From Sthenelais limicola (taxonomy: Eukaryota; Annelida; Polychaeta; Phyllodocida; Sigalionidae), in the NCBI GenBank assembly GCA_942159475.1, contig OW804096.1, positions 108,164,194 to 108,228,193 of the forward strand: a stretch of DNA of 64,000 nt, given 5' to 3'. The notes under the pieces are model-generated. The model was given only the letters and a program-made list of their open reading frames with translations, was not told the origin of the DNA and made no database searches. Positions 59,346-64,000 of the stretch are shown here, piece after piece. Each line of letters begins with the position of its first letter. Within the stretch, counting starts at the first letter, position 1. The position numbers and the translations under genes were made by a program.

Positions 59346-62300
59346 CTCACACCAACAGCACAGGCTTCCACTTTAAGAAAGCAAGACTACCTTTCCACGT
59401 ATCGGCATCGATATCCCTGCATGATTTATTGCCGCCAACTGATATCCCTCATCTTATTTCATCGCCATCTCTGCCTCGAACAAATATGTAATAAATGCAG
59501 GCTTTCAAGCCAAAATACTCTAATCACGCCTATCATATACGATGTATGACCTGAGAATGGTTTGAAGTGCATGTATGCTAAAAAGACTTTGCACTGTATT
59601 AAATGTTTAACGTTGTCTCTAAATATCACACAGAGGAAGAGAGAGCACTTTTACAATGGCTTAATCTATGCAGGCATAAGAGAAATGTGATATGAATATT
59701 GTTGGTCCCAATAGTGTATTTAGAGTCAGCACTGACGGAGCAAAGAATATAGTCCCGACAGAAATATGAGTTCTTCCTTAAATGTAGACACTCTAGATAG
59801 GCCATCTACGGTCTAGTTTGGTCTAGAGAGTCTAGTTTGGTCTAGCATCTACCTACATTGTTATTTTGTGTTTACAACTAAAACAGATTTCACCGATCAC
59901 TAGTAGTGCGGTTTTTGCAGGATCAAATTTAGGAGGATTGAGTGATACGGTATTCCCCATACAGATATGATCGGGTTATATTCAAAGTAAAAAGATTTCA
60001 ATGTGAAGTTAAAATAATCGAATACACCTCTCCTGTCATCTGGTACACCCCGTCCACCTCTCCATTAAAACAACACTGTGAATGTATCATTGTTGTGCAA
60101 CGATAGAAAGAGAATAATGCTATCGCTATCTCTTATCGAATGTAGAAATCCTAGAATCCTTCTGTTCAACTCATATTCAATACATTAATCTTGGTATTGA
60201 CTGTTCCATTAATAAAGAAGGAAAGGTATTATTGCGAAGTATCGAGTATCCTCATGCTTGGAACAGCATTGAAAGAGCGTATAGATTTCAGAGGCCTTCT
60301 GGCTCAAATAACCCCCTATAAAATTTTGGCCGATATCGAATTCTAGTGAGCATCACGATTACCGCCATCTCAACTTTCCGCTTGAAAACATCATATCATA
60401 ATTGGATGAAGATAATCCTATTACACTACGAATGGTATGGAGCGAATGCTTAAAATTAAATTAAAAGAAAATGTGGAATTGTTAGCCATTATTCATCTTT
60501 TGTTGGTTTTACTAGCTACACATTTTTCAGATCTGCCTGGTTTAATATAGATCTATGATTTCAGAGAGATGACTCTGTTCATGGCATTAAGGTCTTCATT
60601 CTCGGATTCCTGAAGAAACTATATGTTACGACGTCGTAGAATCAATCCACGAGCTTGCAGATTGTTATGCAACGGGGGCATAATATCTCATACTTTCACC
60701 TCGATTCATTTCATTTACACAAATCTTTTATGAATAGAGCCAGAAGTTCGCCTATTTATCCCAATCACAATACCCCTAACATATGGCACAAAAATGAAAT
60801 GGCACATAGGATGCATTGTACACTTTCAAGCAACATTTGCATTCAATGGCTTTCACCAGCTCCCATATGCCATGATTTATGACAGAGCAATCCTTCTTTC
60901 TCTCTTTTCGATCTCTTCATACTTTGAGTTCAGTATGAAAAAGATGGTCTTTATGTTCTTATTGTACTTCACCAATTATACTCTCTGCGTCATTCTGCAC
61001 TGGGACTGCGCCGGAGAACACTTCTTTCATCCCAACTACTGTGTTTTCTTACCCTATTTAACAGGAGAGGTACATCGATTATAATGATTTATCATTGGCT
61101 GGACAGGGCCGCGAGCCTGTAGGGGGTCCTGTCATAATAACAAGCCCAAGGAACCGTTGTCATTTTTGTTCGGGCTTGAGTAGAGGGGTATCTTTATTGC
61201 CGGGGGCTCCTATCCTTACCCCATGGTGAGATAATCTCCATGTAAACTGTGTGTCCCTACTCCTGTACCCTCCATGTTATCTCTCTCTCACATTCAGACA
61301 CACATGGCCTAGTACAACCACGGGCAATAAATCCCCTACGATAACAGTGAAGGCCGTCCGTCAAGGCTAAAAAAGCTCTTGTAAAAGTTGTGTATATCTT
61401 AGTGGACTCTGGACACAGTAGCTATTGTTTGACTATGATTCTCTTATGTTCCTATACGTCTGGTATGTCCTGAGTGCCAGGATGTTAATGCAAACACCAG
61501 AAGAGGCCTGGCAAATGCCGGATGTGAACAACCCATATGGTACTAAAATTCCTAATTAATTGTTGTATCTTTGTATTATAATTGTGTTTTCTGTAATTCC
61601 TTTTAGAGTTAAGAATTATGGACCTATTTGTGTCAATCAACAAAAAAAACAATATTTCTGTCCAATCCAAGTAGATCTCAATTCATTTGTTTAAATTAAC
61701 GTAAACAGCCTCCTTTGTTTCTCACTACCATACTAAACTAGATAAAAGGTCCATTTCGGTGAGGAGTAACGGTAACACAACAATAAAACCAGACATTCTG
61801 CAGTAAAAGCCACTGGTCGGAGACACAAACCCCTTATGAGGCACAGCCATAGCCTGAAGAAATTTCCAATTTTCATGAACTACTCTCTTCTCGCTGGGAC
61901 GCAACGAGCCTATCGCCGCTCACAAAACGACACTTTCATACACTACTTACGCTCCACTCACTCGCTAGTGGTAGTTCAGAACAATGCACAAGTAAGTTAC
62001 TTAGGATTCTCGAATAAGCTATAAAGCATATAATACACAGTAATGAAGTATCCTTTCATGGTTTTTTTCCACTCCATGTCTTATGTATGTAACATTTATT
62101 TAAATCCTCTTTCCTACTCTTATTATAATTATTCTTAACTATTACAATTGAAAACTCATATTCCCACCACATTAAGTTGCTGCCAACAGTACGACTTCCA
62201 CCATCTTGTAAACGGATCTCCTTTTCAAATCTGTCTCGCTTTGAATGGTCCCATGCACATACCATCAGAATTCCCTTTTTCACAGGCGAGACACTCAGTC

Positions 62301-64000
62301 ATGTGATGAAACACACCTTTCTATAACAAGCACTGAGAAATTTCAGAAATATTGTATTTAGAATTATCATGCCTATATGTCTGTGCCACAGCAACGCTTT
62401 CATTCATCGATGTGAAAGAACTACAGCAGGAGTTCACAAAATGAAGGAAGTATTTTTTTCTATACGATGCCTCGGCATAAGAAAGCAAAGCGAGTGTTTC
62501 AATTCATTCAAAGTAGCGCCTAAACAATTGCTTGTCACGCCTACAAGTTATGCTGGGCTCGAGGGCTTTAACTCTTATAGAGTTACTCTCAGGAGGTGTT
62601 CAAACTCCATGAGGATTTCTTATGGTGCAGGCAAGAAATAGAATGAATAGGGAGCGAAGAAGATAGGGGGGCTTTTCTTTGTTGAGTGGTGGAGAATATT
62701 GTTAGTGATGCCATAAAAGAAGCGAGATCAGGGTGTGACGAAACTCCTTGAGGCTCCTTTTATAAAACACACATAATTTATATAACCAACTCGGCCTTTG
62801 TTGAAGATACGCAGGAAAACCACTAATGTTCCTAATTAAATGTCAACTTACTTTATGTAGACACCTTTAATGAATCAAATGAATGATGCTGGTGCACCCC
62901 AATCTATAGAAATCCATCTAAAGATGGAATATAGAGGCGAATACGTGAGTTTGTTTTATTTTGAAAACCAATTCGTCCTATAATCAGTGGTTATTAAAAC
63001 AATACCTATTCATATACAAAAACCCATATTCCACACTTCATTGCGGCTTAATTCCTAATTTATACTTTATTTTATTGATACCTAACTTTAGGCATTGTCG
63101 TCGGTGGAATTGGGGATACATTCGCAAGTTTCCATACTACATGCATGTATCTTTCCTTCCTGCATCTGTCCAGAACCCATAACCAAGAGTGCTTTTCCAG
63201 TACATTTGCAACCTGTAATTTGTAACAAATGGAACACATTTCTGGATAAAAATGCGGTTGATTTGAGATACCCTCATGCGTAGCAAATCGAGTACTTGCT
63301 TCTTGGCATGGCTTGTGGGTGTGGGAGCTTTCTGACAGCATGTTGCCCTGAGTTCTAATCAAATATAATAATTGCTTCTGATAAAGTGAATCATCCCCAG
63401 ATGTTTACTTTGACAGAGTAAAAGTAACTTTTCCCTATTGGGAAACAAGTCAGAGAAACACCATGCGGAACTTTATCAAATGGCGAACCAATCATTTCAT
63501 CTGCAAATCAATTTGACCTTGCATCGACCTCTACTCGTCGTGGTCAGAGCAAAGGTTATAGCACCTGTCACTTGGACTCGTGGGAAAGACTGGCAGTTGA
63601 TCTTAGTGACAGGCCAAAGCTCAACTACTGGCAAGGCTACCGACGACCAAGACTGATTTAATTTGAATCAAACGACGGATGAAGCTGAGCGAAAATACAC
63701 CCGGGGTTTCTGTACTGTGGACGGTTATGCTAAACGCAAGCGAGGGCCTCTAGTGAGCAAATGTGTAAGCTACTTTACCAGAAATCCGCCATTTTTGCCA
63801 GGAGCAAAGCACAGGTAGAGGAAAGACAAATACACAAAGTAGAGTAAGATTCAGCGAGATTGTAGAACAAACTTATAGATTCAGTTTCGATGAACCAATA
63901 TGAATGTCAAAAACTCTTAAATTATACCTTTTTTCAAGTGGTACCTTCTGAAGTGTGATTTGTACCTCAAGATAGAAAGACATAGTTAAAGCCTGATGTA
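59346..64000. other. Gene-poor sequence
   Basis: A short direct repeat of GTCTAGTTTGGTCTAG lies at 59811-59845. A plus-strand frame at 60794-61084 encodes a hydrophobic Phe/Tyr-rich peptide with no family signature. Frames at 61.8-63.7 kb are short and unrecognised. No gene, RNA or transposon end can be supported. Confidence 0.45.

Noticed and set aside
60794..61084. 96-codon hydrophobic plus-strand frame
   Set aside because: AT-rich sequence gives Phe/Tyr/Leu codons by chance; no membrane-protein family signature and no promoter or splice context.

Overview
This window looks like AT-rich nuclear DNA from an animal, most likely a protostome invertebrate and possibly a lophotrochozoan such as a mollusc, brachiopod or annelid. 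The species cannot be named from the sequence. The evidence is a split gene with canonical GT/AG introns for an Ig-superfamily surface protein of the lachesin / DIP / IgLON group, several non-LTR retrotransposon remnants, foldback-type repeats, microsatellites, and long stretches with no gene. No bacterial features, rRNA, tRNA or CRISPR array were recognised.

Region 1-13 kb: the 3' half of the lachesin/DIP-like gene, + strand. Three terminal coding exons are visible: one whole Ig domain (2432-2719), a low-complexity linker (8849-9019), and a final exon with a hydrophobic C-terminus and stop (10286-10422). Both visible introns and the one entering the Ig exon are phase 1, so the exons join in frame. 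The exons for the signal peptide and the first two Ig domains must lie to the left of the window or are not visible. The large intron holds a possible small secreted-peptide exon behind a TATA box (6427-6612); this is speculative.

Region 13-45 kb: mostly gene-poor. Notable parts are a pyrimidine-only tract (23.1-23.6 kb), a 35-bp minisatellite (23.8 kb), a foldback DNA element about 1 kb long whose inverted ends are arrays of a short GGACAT-type repeat (24.75-25.76 kb) between two diverged direct repeats, a near-perfect 33-bp-arm hairpin (29.8 kb), small dispersed repeats (34-36 kb), and two more pyrimidine tracts (42.3 and 44.6-45.2 kb).

Region 45-54.7 kb: a cluster of LINE remnants, all on the minus strand. 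They comprise a decayed L1/Tx1-like endonuclease and reverse transcriptase, a possible ORF1 scrap, two isolated LINE 3' tails, a 5'-truncated element with an open 322-residue reverse-transcriptase ORF, and the C-terminal end of a further CR1/Jockey-like ORF. Three 3' ends share an AATAAA-like box followed by a short tandem repeat, suggesting related families.

Region 54.7-64 kb: gene-poor, apart from a minus-strand fragment at 56.7-57.06 kb that reads like a broken protein-coding segment of unknown identity, and a CT microsatellite at 59.2 kb.

The lachesin-like gene is the only host gene I can support with confidence.
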